Shown one piece after another: positions 34,201-47,300 of a stretch of DNA of 64,000 bases. The position numbers and the translations under genes were made by a program. The stretch covers positions 17,047,739 to 17,111,738 of the forward strand of contig NC_046648.1 in NCBI RefSeq assembly GCF_900324485.2, given 5' to 3'. This DNA is from Mastacembelus armatus (Eukaryota; Chordata; Actinopteri; Synbranchiformes; Mastacembelidae). The notes below the pieces were generated by a model that was not told the DNA's origin, made no database searches, and saw only the letters and a program-made list of their open reading frames with translations. Each line of letters begins with the position of its first letter. Within the stretch, counting starts at the first letter, position 1.

Positions 34201-37200
34201 ATAAACGTTAAACAGCATTGATCCTGGTTTTCTGTACCTTTTTTGAAGATGACCCCAATAGGGTCAGCAGGATGCTGCATAGGGACATTAAAATAATCTC
34301 TCAAGCGGCTCAGATCCTTGTCCATATACAGAACCTTCTTCTGAACCATAGCAGGCGATTTGTTGCCTGTCATGACAGAAAAACAGCATGTGATTAAAAA
34401 CATAAACATAGCAGGGGTGATTTCAGGCCATTTTTAGGGATGCACATGCACACCTAAATTTCATCTCAGCACACTAAAATAAATGATGAATCATTAAGCC
34501 TATTATTAACTAACCTTAGATTTTGGGGATGTTTCAGTTTTGTGAGTTTGTGCTTGTTAGATAAATAAAAATCTGTTTTATATTCACATTAACCCTAAAT
34601 CAGCTCCAAATGGCTAACTAGCCTACATCAACAGGAACACAGCTGATTAGAAAACCACCCTTTATTGAGTGGCCTACCATTTTTATGATAAAATTATACA
34701 TATTGACTATATGCAATTACACAAGAAAAGTAAATTTACATTTATTTTACATTTTAGTACATTTATGTTTTTTTGATTCAAAGAAAACAAGCAGGTTCAG
34801 ATGTGAAAGTAAAGTTATACCTCTTATTATAGATTCTGTGATTAGATGCTAAGGAGAGGAGGGGGGAGAGGGGGAGAAGAGGAGGGAGCACACGATCCTC
34901 GAATCACCCCTGGACCATACAGCATATAGTTTACCGGTGTCAGGTGTTTACTTACCTGATCCTTTCATGACGCCACCCAAAAACGCAGGGCGAAATTTGA
35001 GATCTATGTTCCACACGTTTTTGTAGCGGCAGATGACCTGGAACCACAAATATACAAATATATCTGTGAAAACCTTTTTTTTTTTTTTTTTTTTAGCGCA
35101 TTCTTCGGTCGTGGTATTGATTCTGTCATTTAACAAGGCACAAACCTCGAAGCCAAGCCAAGAGTATGGAGAAGCCACATCGTAGAACAACTCGACCACC
35201 TTCTTAGAGGTCATCTTGGAGTCTGCAGGGTAGGGGGCTGTTTGTTTTGTAACTCTATAAACGTGAATGACGTAACAAAGTTCTTGCAGTCTCACTCTCA
35301 CTGTGTGCGAGTTCAACTATACCGATGTAATCCAGTCAGTCAGAAAAAGTGACAGATATGATCAGAAATCACTTTTATTGGTTTTAACAACAAAGTCCGT
35401 CTGTGGTCGATCAAAGTTAGCTGGATCTGCAAGTCCCGTGGATTTGTTCCGCCATAACGTGTTAGAAAAATAAAATAAAACGAAACCACTGTCACATCAC
35501 CGCCTTCTTAAGGAACAACAGCATATTTGGGTGCCAACAGCGAGACTCCGTTAATCTTCTGTAAATATCATACACGGTCTTTGTAAGTGCGATGACCATA
35601 GTGTCCCTTTCACCACGTCCCAGTGTTACTCTGTCAGCTTCAAGTCGCAGAAATATATGTGCAAAATGACATATATGTGCAAAATGACATATATGTGCAA
35701 AACGAATTAGATGTGTAAAGAAGCCGCATCCTTTGAAGGCTTCACTACGTTACAGTGTCTCCATCTCCTCCACCTCCTCCTCATCCATCTTTGTTTTATT
35801 TTTGTTTTTTATTTTATTTGATTTATTTTTTTTATTTTTTCTACATTTATTGGAGTTTTGTGGGAAAGAAGTGTAGTCTATATGTGCGTTATTGCCATCT
35901 ACTGGACAGTAAGGAGCACTACGTTAACAGAAAAATAATTTTTTTGTAAGTTGTTTTAGGTATATAATTGCTATGTTTAATATGAGATGCATTAAAAAAA
36001 TAAGCATGTTTATTTTAGAATATTTCATCATATTAATTTCCCAACTTACTTACTTTACTTATTTTTGCATGATTTTACACAGAAAACCTAAATTGCAGCT
36101 TCCATTTGGTGATTTTCTTTTTTTTTTTAGGCTGTTTTGCGCACTCAGCATGTTTAAGGTCTACCTACAGATTTTCCAGTGATGTTCAGGTCACGGTGCT
36201 GTGAGGGCCGTTCCACAAGCTTCACCTAGTGTTTCTTGTGTAGTGTGTGGTAGATTTTTAGGGTTTACTTTGGATCTTTGTCCTCACTTTCTTCACTGAC
36301 GGCTCGACTGTGCCGCTGGCCGACACACAGACCCCTAACAGAATATTTGCTCCCTCACACTTAACCGTTGCCAAAGTATTTTCCCCAATATTCTTAACAA
36401 AACAAAAAGTATGTAATAATAGACTTATATTTTGAGGGGTTCTATTGGTTGTCAGCTGTTATAGTTTCTTTTTACTTTGCACTGTGGGAGGAAGCCAGAG
36501 AAAACCCAAAGGAAGAAAAGCCCCGGGTCGAACAGGATTCCAACCTGGAACATTCTGCTGTAATTACAGCCTCCACATCACTGTGCCAAGCAACTTGTAT
36601 ATTTATAAAAACGAAGTGACTATCTGACCATGATGTCCACAACCTCAATGCCGTTCTTGCACATACAGATAGGAGCCCCAAAAATAAATCTTACATATGA
36701 GTTTGTTTTACGTTTCCTTTGCCAGTAAACAGACTTCAGTGATGAATGTAAAGATCCATTGACCTTCATTAAAATCAATATGTCTTTCTGACAAGATTCA
36801 CACAGCAGCATAAAATGTTTAATAACAGAACACTTACACTGTTGTTTCAGCCACTCTCGGCAGTTTTGTATGTTGTACATTTCACTGAAATACAATTTAA
36901 AGATTTGTATCAATCTAGAATATCACTGCTATGACAGTAAAATGTTTATATTATCAGACATACGTTTTCCTTTTACACCCTATTTACATATAAGCCATCC
37001 ACCAGGATAATAAAGTAGTAACCATATAGGCTAGCAATGTCTATATGTATATTAATCAATCTACAATCTACAAATGAATAATTTCTTTTACGTCTCCTCT
37101 TGAGGACTTGTTTGATCTTTGAGTTCAGTTGGTCCCACTCTGTCAGAGAACACGGGAAGAGTTCCTGGAGATTTGTCACTGAAAAACAGGGGGAAATAAT

Positions 37201-37234
37201 TACTAGTAGTACTAAGTCAAAACATACAAAGGAT
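30788..37234. repeat. Tandem segment S4
   Basis: Fourth copy (6.45 kb). It carries neither large insertion, so it is close to the basic unit length together with S1. The spacer block lost in S3 is present here (31763-32011). Confidence 0.9.
32453..35214 (-). CDS. gstk1: Glutathione S-transferase kappa 1, type B, copy B4
   Basis: Seven exons: 35146-35214, 34956-35037, 34238-34366, 33101-33243, 32908-33024, 32719-32812, 32453-32487; 222 aa, open, with GT-AG introns and Ser15. Nearly identical to B3 in coding and intron sequence, with TSPKMKDK in exon 5 as in B1. It ends QPEK without a PTS1. Confidence 0.9.
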
Positions 37235-37702
37235 TACCACAACAGGCTGGATTACCTGTCCCCAAATGGGTAAAGAAAAGGGCCAGACGGAGGCTGCAAA
37301 GGGACATCAAAATAACCTGCCAAGCGGCGCAGATCCTTGTCCATGTACAGAAACTTATTCTGAACCATAGCAGGCGGCTTGTTATCTGTCGTGACACATA
37401 AATAGCAGATGATTTAAAACATGAACACACAACATTGTCTGAAACACTTTCCGGGTGTCAGGTGTTTACTTACCTGATCCTTGCATGACGCCGCCCAAAA
37501 GCGCAGGGCGCAGTTTGAGATCTATGTTCCACAAGTTTCTGTAGCGACACATGACCTGGAACCACAAATATATCGGCGCAAACCTTCATTTTTAGCGCAG
37601 TCTGCGGTCGTGGTATTTTAACAAGGCACAAACCTCAAAGCCAAGCCAAGAGTATGGAGAAACCACATCGTAGAACAACTCGACCACCTTCTTGGAGGTC
37701 AT
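37088..37702 (-). CDS. Chimeric gene A5: gstk1-A exons 1-3 plus copied Rap1GAP last exon
   Basis: Exons: 37634-37702, 37474-37555, 37256-37385, 37088-37178; 123 aa and open. Same plan as A2. Exon 3 has PSGPF for PSDPF, shared with A4. The Rap1GAP-derived 3' flank follows without the composite insertion, so this copy and A2 keep a natural 3' region. Protein function is doubtful because the GST fold is incomplete. Confidence 0.48.
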
Positions 37703-38939
37703 CTTGGAGTCTGCGGGGTCGGGGGCTCTCTGTTTTGTTTTGTTACAGTCTGAAGTAATCGTTTGAAGGAACGTGAACGACGTAGAAAAGTCTCCTTTGC
37801 CTACAACCAGTGTCACTGTGTCAGAGTTCAGACGACCTGCTGCAGGTCTGGTCGATGTAATCCTGCAATACAATCAGTCAGACACAGTGACGGGTTTTAT
37901 CAGAAATCGCTTTTGTTGGTTTTAACAGTGTAGGCTGTCTGTGATCGGTAACTTAGCTGGATCTGCAAGTCATGCGGATAAGTAACAAACAATGTGTATT
38001 TGAACAAACAGAAACTACTGTCCGCTGCTTTTTCTTCTTCTTCTTAGAATTTATTGACGGCTCCTGAAAACACCGTATGTGTGCATTGTCGCCATCTACT
38101 GGATTATGAGGCGCACTACATTAGGAGAGTACAGTGATTTCAACCGTGTGACGTAAGAAGTACTTTCAGTGGAATTATATTTCCATGTCATAATTACTTA
38201 TTACTTATAACACGTATTAGTGTTCTAAGTACAACACTAATGAAAGGAGTGACTTTTTTTGGACAATTGCACATCTGTGCAGGCTGATTTTGTCATTGAC
38301 TGAGTTCCAGACTGACCTGGTGTTCATGTCACCATTGTTCAGCTCCCTCCTGACCCCCATCCCCACATGCTGGATCTTTGCTGTATTCATCCCCTGGAGT
38401 TTCATGATTCCCATTGTCATCCTCTTCTGTCATTTCCTTGGGAGCCAGTATGGACAGTATTTCTGTAACAGTGGGGTTAGGACCTAAGTGGATTGATGTG
38501 AACTGAACTGAATGGACACTGGCCTGATTATTTTTATTTATTTATTTTTGTCATTATGACTGAAAGAGCAGAAAAATATTACTAAGCTCCTTATATATTC
38601 CCTGATGATCTTGGTATATGGAAAAGTAAAATATACTGTTATTGAATAATAAATTAAGTGAAATATCAGATTATACTGATAATTTAAGAGAAGAGGTTTG
38701 TTTTAAATTAAGGGATAAAGTTGATGTTCTAATAATTATTAGAACATGAACTTATTAGAACATCCACCATGTGGCAAGACTCTTCTCAAAACATAAAACA
38801 CTTAGATATACCTGTCATGAGGCAGCTTCCATTTTAAGACAGATATAAGGGTTATATTAGCTAAATATATGTTTTAATTAAATATCAAAGACTTGCTTGA
38901 AGACATCTTTCACGTCACAGCTTGTGATGTCATTTCTCA

Positions 38940-41900
38940 GGCTGAGGTCCGAGCCACTTCTCTCCTGAAACATAAAATACATAGAAACACAGAACACAGT
39001 TAGTTGTGGTATTACATTTTTACCAGTGTCTAAATATACATATCTATATCTTCAGTTTGTCTAAAACTGTATACAATTCACAAATGTATCAAATTCACCA
39101 GTAGATTACGACTATGTCCAGTGTCACTTTAACCATCATTTTGTCACATTTATTTATTTATTTGTTTGTGTTGCTCAATACAGTAGTTTGTTCACCAATG
39201 CAGTGGGCCATGAGCTCAAATCTGTCAGATCCAAAAAACACCTCTGCTTTGCTATTTACATGGCAAACCAGCAGAGGGAAGCCAAACGCCTGGAAAGAGG
39301 CAACAAGAAAAGCTTTAGATCATTAAGTTGTAACGTCTCATCTCTCTTGCCAGAATCCAAAAGGAGAACTGAAGGACAACTGACCCCATAGTCAAGTGCG
39401 TCCTGTGTTGTGCTTCTCAGCTTGTCTTTCATCTTAGGTGAGGTGTACAGCTCCAACAGTTCTTTAATCTCACTTTCAGACAGTCCTGCTTTCACTGCTG
39501 CCTGCAAACAAAGAGAAAATAATTAATACAGATAAAAAGTGTGAAACAACTAAACAGTGCTTCTTCTGAGCTGGTACCTCAGACAGGGATCCAGGTTCAG
39601 TGATGTCTTTGTCTTCATTCCAAATTCTTAAAAACAGTTCCCGGGACACCTGCTCTACCTTCGTGTTTCCATCCTCCCTCTCTTGCACTGCTGTTAGAAA
39701 TCTCATTGCAGGCAAGGAGCCTGGGATGTAAAAAAAAAAACAAAAGAAAAACAGAAACTCACTGTATTATCAGCTTTTCTCAGTAGAAAGAAATATTACC
39801 ACAACAGGCTGGATTACCTGTCCCCACATGTCACGACCCACACCTCTTTTCTGCTTTGGACTCTTAATTTGAAGTCTTTTCTAGTTTCTGTTCCTTCCCT
39901 TAGTGTTTCTAGTTTTACTTTTGTCATTAATGTCTGATTGGTTTCACCAGTGCCCTGTTGGTTTTGTGTTCCTTGCCAGGTTCTGTGCTCCTGGACTTCT
40001 ATTCTGTGTATTTGTTGTATTATTTCTCCTGGAGTCTTGCTGAAATTCGTGTTTTCCTGGACTCTTCTCAATTGTTAGGCAACTGTTAAATCTCAAGTCT
40101 GTAAAGGTCAATTTGTCTTAAACCGCTTTCTCTTACTCACCATATTAACCACACCCAAGAATATATGAAGCGACACGCCTCAGGCCTGCAGATCGTTTTG
40201 TTTCCCTACAAACCATGTGTGTGTGTGTGTGTGAATGCAGAACAAAGAGAACCAGTGTAATTTAAAAAGAGTTTCTTTAACTATTGACTGCATTTGTTTG
40301 ACACTTAAGGCTCTGTTTTATAGACCAGTCCTGTGTTAAAATTAGAATGTATAAAAAAAAAATGGTGATGCAAATTGTTCTCACATGTGAGAAACTATGT
40401 TTGGCATTTCTGGGTGAAGAATGACTAAAGTGATTAATGACTTATTAAAATAATGGTGATAAATAATAATCATTTGATCATTGTAGTTCTAATTAAAATC
40501 TGCCTTTAAGGCCCTCATAGTTCAGCTAATATGGAGCTTACATTTCCAAATGAAACTGATGTTCAGTGAATTTACCACAGAGTAAACTTGAGGCTTGGAG
40601 AAAAATCTAAACCACGAATGGAAACGGCGGATACTTGTTTTTGCCAGATGTCGTCAAGCCAGTTATTCCAGCTGCGGCCTAAGTGATAAACGTTAAACAG
40701 CATTGATCCTGCTTTTCTGTACCTTTATTGAAGATGACCCCAATAGGGTCAGCAGGATGCTGCATAGGGACATTAAAATAATCTCTCAAGCGGCTCAGAT
40801 CCTTGTCCATATACAGAACCTTCTTCTGAACCATAGCAGGCGATTTGTTGCCTGTCATGACAGAAAAACAGCATGTGATTAAAAACATGAACATAGCAGG
40901 GGTGATTTCAGGCCATTTTTAGGGATGCACATGCACACCTAAATTTCATCTCAGCACAGTAAAAATAATGACGAATCATTAAGCCTCTTATTAACTAACC
41001 TTAGATTTTGGGGATGTTTCAATTTTGCGAGTTTGTGCTTGTTAGAGATCAGAGACAAATAATTCAGGCTCAAATGGATTTATTAGAGCTTTAATAACCA
41101 GTCCTCTTTATAGAGTAAGAATGTTCCTGTTGTAGCAAAAACCCTTAGATGAGCAATAAAGAGAGTGCAGACAAAAGGTCTTTTTCAGAATATATTACTT
41201 GCAAGAAAGAAGCAGAACTGAATAGAACACAATCAATCAGATTCTTCCCCAGTTGCTCAGCTCCTACTGGGCTGAGGCTGCTACTTACACAGACATGCAA
41301 AGTAAATGCAAATAATCACTCACATAATCAGATGAAGTCTTTGCTTCCCTATTGTTCTAAAAAGTTATTCCCTAATAAGGCTAGATTCCATAACCCCATA
41401 TTCTCATTTGACAGTTAACCCTCCATCATGGGTGTGCTCTGTTATACTTGTCCCTTCCTCATTCCTAGTGTCCTACGGAGCCTTTCTCCCACATACTCCT
41501 CACCAGCATCCTTGAGAACACTGTTTCCATTTGTGCCAGACTATACTAGATCAGGAAGAACATAAACATAAAACATGATTATGAAAACACATGAGCTCCT
41601 TGGTGAACTCTGTGATCCAACCTATAAATTAAAAAAAAACCCTGTCAATACAAGTACAAATCAAGAATACAGTAAGAAATAATAAAAATCATAATCAGTA
41701 AGAAGAATCAATATATCAATATATTGTTATCAGACTGACCACAACATCAGAAGTATAAACACAGAAAAGATAACAATATTATGTTCAGTGTCTCTTTGTG
41801 TGTTGGCTTGTTTTTCTTTAACGGATAAATAAAAATCTGTTTTATATTCACATTAACCCTAAATCAGCTCCAAATGGCTAACTAGCCTACATCAACAGGA

Positions 41901-42483
41901 ACACAGCTGATTAGAAAACCACCCTTTATTGAGTGGCCTATCATTTTTATGATAAAATTACACATATTGACTATATGCAATTACACAAGAAAAGTAAATT
42001 TACATTTATTTTACATTTTAGTACATTTATGTTTTTTTGATTCAAAGAAAACAAGCAGGTTCAGATGTGAAAGTAAAGTTATACCTCTTATTATAGATTC
42101 TGTGATTAGATGCTAAGGAGAGGAGGGGGGAGAGGGGGAGAAGAGGAGGGAGCACACGATCCTCGAATCACCCCTGGACCATACAGCATATAGTTTACCG
42201 GTGTCAGGTGTTTACTTACCTGATCCTTTCATGACGCCACCCAAAAACGCAGGGCGAAATTTGAGATCTATGTTCCACACGTTTCTGTAGCGGCAGATGA
42301 CCTGGAACCACAAATATACAAATATACCTGTGAAAACCTTCTCTTTTCTTTTCTTTTTTTTTTAGCGCAGTCTGCGGTCGTGGTATTGATTCTGTCATTT
42401 AAAAAGGCACAAACCTCGAAGCCAAGCCAAGAGTATGGAGAAGCCACATCGTAGAACAACTCGACCACCTTCTTAGAGGTCAT
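38940..42483 (-). CDS. gstk1: Glutathione S-transferase kappa 1, type B, copy B5
   Basis: Seven exons: 42415-42483, 42220-42301, 40723-40851, 39578-39720, 39385-39501, 39196-39289, 38940-38974; 222 aa, open, Ser15 retained. It is the copy next to the true Rap1GAP 3' end and so sits in the ancestral position. Small differences include FNK for FKK at the end of exon 3 and GSLPAMRF as in A1. Intron 2 carries the ~780 bp insert. It ends QPEK without a PTS1. Confidence 0.9.
41046..41824. mobile_element. ~780 bp insertion in intron 2 of B5, same as in B2
   Basis: Same site, orientation and ends as the insert at 14217-14993, with few substitutions. The two copies come from one insertion carried along by duplication or conversion. 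Confidence 0.6.
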
Positions 42484-44323
42484 CTTGGAGTCTGCGGGGT
42501 CAGTGGCTCTCTGTTTTGTTTTGTTACTCTCTAAACGTGAATGACGTAACAAAGTTCTTGCAGTCTCACTCTCACTGTGTGCGAGTTCAACTATACCGAT
42601 GTAATCCAGTCAGTCAGAAAAAGTGACAGATATGATCAGAAATCACTTTTGTTGGTTTTAACAGCAAAGTCCGTCTGTGGTCGATCAAAGTTAGCTGGAT
42701 CTGCAAGTCCCGTGGATTTGTTCCGCCATAACGTGTTAGAAAAAAAAAAAAAAAAAAAACGAAACCACTGTCACATCACCGCCTTCTTAAGGAACAACAG
42801 CATATTTGGGTGCCAACAGCGAGACTCCGTTAATCTTCTGTAAATATCATACACGGTCTTTGTAAGTGCGATGACCATAGTGTCCCTTTCACCACGTCCC
42901 AGCGTTACTCTGTCAGCTTCAAGTCGCAGAAATATATGTGCAAAATGACATATATGTGCAAAATGACATATATGTGCAAAACGAATTAGATGTGTAAAGA
43001 AGCCGCATCCTTTGAAGGCTTCACTACGTTACAGTGTCTCCATCTCCTCCACCTCCTCCTCATCCATCTTTGTTTTCTTCTTGTTTTTTATTTTATTTGA
43101 TTTATTTTTTTATTTTTTCTACATTTATTGGAGTTTTGTGGGAAAAAAGTGTAGTCTATATGTGCGTTATTGCCATCTACTGGACAGTAAGGAGCACTAC
43201 GTTATCAGGAAAATAATTTTTTTGTAAGTTGTTTTAGGTATATAATTGCTATGTTTAATATGAGATGCATTAAAAAAATAAGCATGTTTATTTTAGAATA
43301 TTTCATCATATTAATTTCCCAACTTACTTACTTTACTTATTTTTGCATGATTTTTTTTTTTTTTAGGCTGTTTTGCGCACTCAGCATGTTTAAGGTCTAC
43401 CTACAGATTTTCCAGTGATGCTCAGGTCACGGTGCTGTGAGGGCCGTTCCACAAGCTTCACCTAGTGTTTCTTGTGTAGTGTGTGGTAGATTTTTAGGGT
43501 TTACTTTGGATCTTTGTCCTCACTTTCGTCACTGACGGCTCGACTGTGCCGCTGGCCGACACACAGACCCCTAACAGAATATTTGCTCCCTCACACTTAA
43601 CCGTTGCCAAAGCATTTTCCCCAATATTCTTAACAAAACAAAAAGTATGTAATAATAGACTTATATTTTGAGGGGTTCTATTGATTGTCAGCTGTTATAG
43701 TTTCTTTTTACTTTGCACTGTAGGAGGAAGCCAGAGAAAACCCAAAGGAAGAAAAGCCCCGGGTCGAACAGGATTCCAACCTGGAACATTCTGCTGTAAT
43801 TACAGCCACCACATCACTGTGCCAAGCAACTTGTATATTTATAAAAACGAAGTGACTATCTGACCATGATGTCCACAACCTCAATGCCGTTCTTGCACAT
43901 ATAGATAGGAGCCCCAAAAATAAATCTTACATATGAGTTTCTTTTGCGTTTCCTTTGCCAGTAAACAGACTTCAGTGATGAATGTAAAGATCCATTGACC
44001 TTCATTAAAATAAATATGTCTTTCTGACAAGATTCACACAGCAGCATAAAATGTTTAATAACAGAACACTTACACTGTTGTTTCAGCCACTCTCGGCAGT
44101 TTTGTATGTTGTACGTTTCACTGAAATACAATTTAAAGATTTGTATCAATCTAGAATATCACTGCTATGACAGTAAAATGTTTATATTATCAGACATACG
44201 TTTTTCTTTTACACTCTATTTACATATAAGCCATCCACCAGGATAATAAAGTAGTAACCATATAGGTTAGCAATGTCTATATGTATTTTAATCAATCTAC
44301 AATCTACAAATGAATAATTTCTT

Positions 44324-47300
44324 TTACGTCTCCTCTTGAGGACTTGTTTGATCTTTGAGTTCAGTTGGTCCCACTCTGTCAGAGAACACGGGAAGAGTTC
44401 CTGGAGATTTGTCACTGAAAAACAGGGGGAAATAATTACTAGTAGTACTAAGTCAAAACATACAAAGGATCACATTTTCACATATTTTAATGAGTCTTAC
44501 CTCTCTCCATCTTTGTCTGTCTGTAAAGGGAAGTAAGAAATAGTATAGTCTTAAAGCTTTCCATAAATATTTATTTAGATGAACATATTCAACCTAATTG
44601 TGAGTTTTACCTTTGGCTTGTGTGATCCACTGCTACCAATCTTCCTAGGCACTCCGAGAGTCTCAAAAGAGTGACTCCTCACTCTGATGGCCCTCTGATT
44701 TCAGGCAAACAGGCATGTAAAATCAGTAAAGTCGATCAGGACAGTTTCTGACGTCTCAATGGCAAGGGAGGTAAAACATTCACCTTAAAGTTTTCAATGA
44801 ATCCTCCACTCCCCTCAGACCCACCACGCACACCCTCAGAGGAAGAGAGCGCAGACAGGCCTGGATGCCCCATCATGCACTGGGAACGGGTGGAGAGTTC
44901 AGTCTGCAGGCTCTCTAGGAGCGATGAACGAGTGCGGAGCTTCGTAAGAGAAAAGGCAGGATTAAACTCAGACAAGAAGCATGGATCTCACCAACAAAAA
45001 GGATAAACATGCTTCTTGCTCTACCTCTAGTCTGCTGAACTGTTCCGCTTTATAGCAGGAAATCTCTGCATTGATGAGTTTGGTCAGAAGAAATTCTCTC
45101 AGCAGAGAATGCTGAAGGACAAGACAGAGGAAACCCAGAAAACCCAGAACAGTGAAACACATTAGCCACGTGTTAAACTACAACAGTTCAAACAAGGATG
45201 ATTCAAATGCTCAGAGGCTGCACAGGTACTGTAAAAACAAAGGTTGCTGAGTTGATGATCAAAGCAAAGGAAGTCAAAAAAGGAAGATAAAGATTAAAAA
45301 AAAAAACAAAGCAGACAGGAGGAGGTACAGTTTAGGCTTTTTTCACTAAAGACAGTTTGACTTGTCATAGTAGTAAAAGACGCTAAAATAAAAGCACCCT
45401 GTACTTGTTGACCTTACGTCTTTGAACACAGGAGGATCTGGGAGGACTGGACCAAAAGGAGGAACATCCTCTCTGGCTGTGACAGACACCTGTAAAGAGA
45501 AGATAAATGAAGTTTGCACCTGACTAAAGATAAAGTAAAATAAATATCTTAATAAGAACATATACTGATTGAAAATTCAAACTTGTTACATTCTTTAAAA
45601 AAAAAAAAATTATATCACATAAATGGATATTGGATGACATTTTGCTGAAATCTTTGAACTCAAAACACTAGGCAACTGATTTTATTGAGTTGAGGCTTTT
45701 TTTTTTTTTTTTTTTTTACTCGCCTGGTACACAACTTCGCCTGTCTCCTTCCCTCTCTGAATCCTCCTCAACACCAGGAAACAGTGCAGGAAGTGAGACT
45801 TGATAACATCAGATAGAAAAGGAGTTTGGCCCTCCTGGTAGACCAGAGCTACAATGTCATTACCAATATGTCTTTTTCTTTGTAACTGTGCAGGATGATG
45901 AAGAGAAGAAGAAAAAAAATGTGTCAGTGTCTGCTCAAGAAACTTGTTTTACTGAAAATATCCTTGAGAGGCGGAGTTTGTGACTCATCAGTGCAGAGTA
46001 AATAGAGGCTAAGATGTTAACTAACCTGCTGTGGGTCGCCCTCTGTGAAAGGCAGTTTAGTTGCGACATGGAACATGATTTCTCTCCCATGAAAGGAAGT
46101 GAAGACTGCTTCACTTCCTGTCTGTCCATGACACACATCCAGTCCTCCTCTGAACCTGAGAAAAGGGAGTGAGGAGAAGAAATCATGTGGTTTTATTCAT
46201 TGCTTGTGTCATTTCTCCTACTAACTAACAAACATCAGTATACTTTACCCAGTAAACCCTTGCAGTTGAATCGTTTCCCCTAAAATAGACAGGAACTCTT
46301 TAAACTCCTCGCTTTCATCATTGTTGCTAAGTATGTCCTCCTCAGTGAACTAGAGAGAGATTGATGGTGTCTGAGAGGGACTTGGTTATCATATGGTGTC
46401 ATACAGTAGTTCAGCATTGTTACAGATGCCGGACATGGTGAAGTAAAGCAGCGGTCCTTATTACCTGCCCGTCCTTTTGATACAAAATACCAAACTTGAA
46501 ATTAGGAGACACTCTGTGTTCATCGAATGCTGTTATGAGTTCTGGAGCCTGAAGGACGAGTGAGAAGGACATAGACTTTGAGAGGATTTGTCTAAAATAA
46601 GTGAATGTTTTTTATACTTATAGTTCAGTGTTACCTTGAGGTAGCTGACCACATCAAACTTTGAGATGGTGACTTTATCACAGAGCATCTAGAAATAAAA
46701 GGACAGTGACTTTATAAATAATTAGCCATCTATCAGCAGTGGAAAGTAACTAGTTACTTGCATCCAAATATGAATGAACAATGAACTGACAATTATAGTT
46801 ACTAGTTACATTGCAAATTGTGATCCTTATTTATTTTACATATACATTTCACATACAAAACATATTCTCAGTTCATACAATCTGATAAATTCTTAGAAAT
46901 TCAACTACCCAACACTTTGTTCAAATGGCGTGGTGTGTACAAAAGCGTACAACAAAAACTTGTACTTGATAGTACTTCTGTACCTAGTCCTGAGTATTTC
47001 TACAGTCTACCTTTATTTGTGTATTTTATATGAATCCTTCTTCCACCATAATAAGTACTTCTTTACCTTTGCTAATTCAACAGCAGATGGGATGTTAGGG
47101 AAAAGAGACAAAGAGAAAACGCCGTGCAGAGAGGACTCCCTCATTCTGTGAGACAGAAAGCAAAATTTATGTTTAATTGTCAGTGATACAGTCACTGGAC
47201 GTGAACTATACAGAGATTTAAAACACAAGTTAAAAAGCCTGCCAGACAAATTCTAAAACAAATAAATATATTGAGATGTTTTATAATTATTCTGTTCTAT

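Larger units (their letters stand above)
37235..44470. repeat. Tandem segment S5 (rightmost)
   Basis: Fifth copy (7.24 kb). On the right it continues into the true Rap1GAP intron (CAAAGGATCACATTTTC), which marks the ancestral right end of the duplicated segment at about 44470. It carries the intron 2 insert shared with S2. Confidence 0.9.

Noticed and set aside
3937-44470. Possibility that the tandem units are an assembly artefact
   Set aside because: The units differ by private insertions, deletions and many substitutions, so they are not copies made by the assembler. The exact number of units still depends on the assembly.
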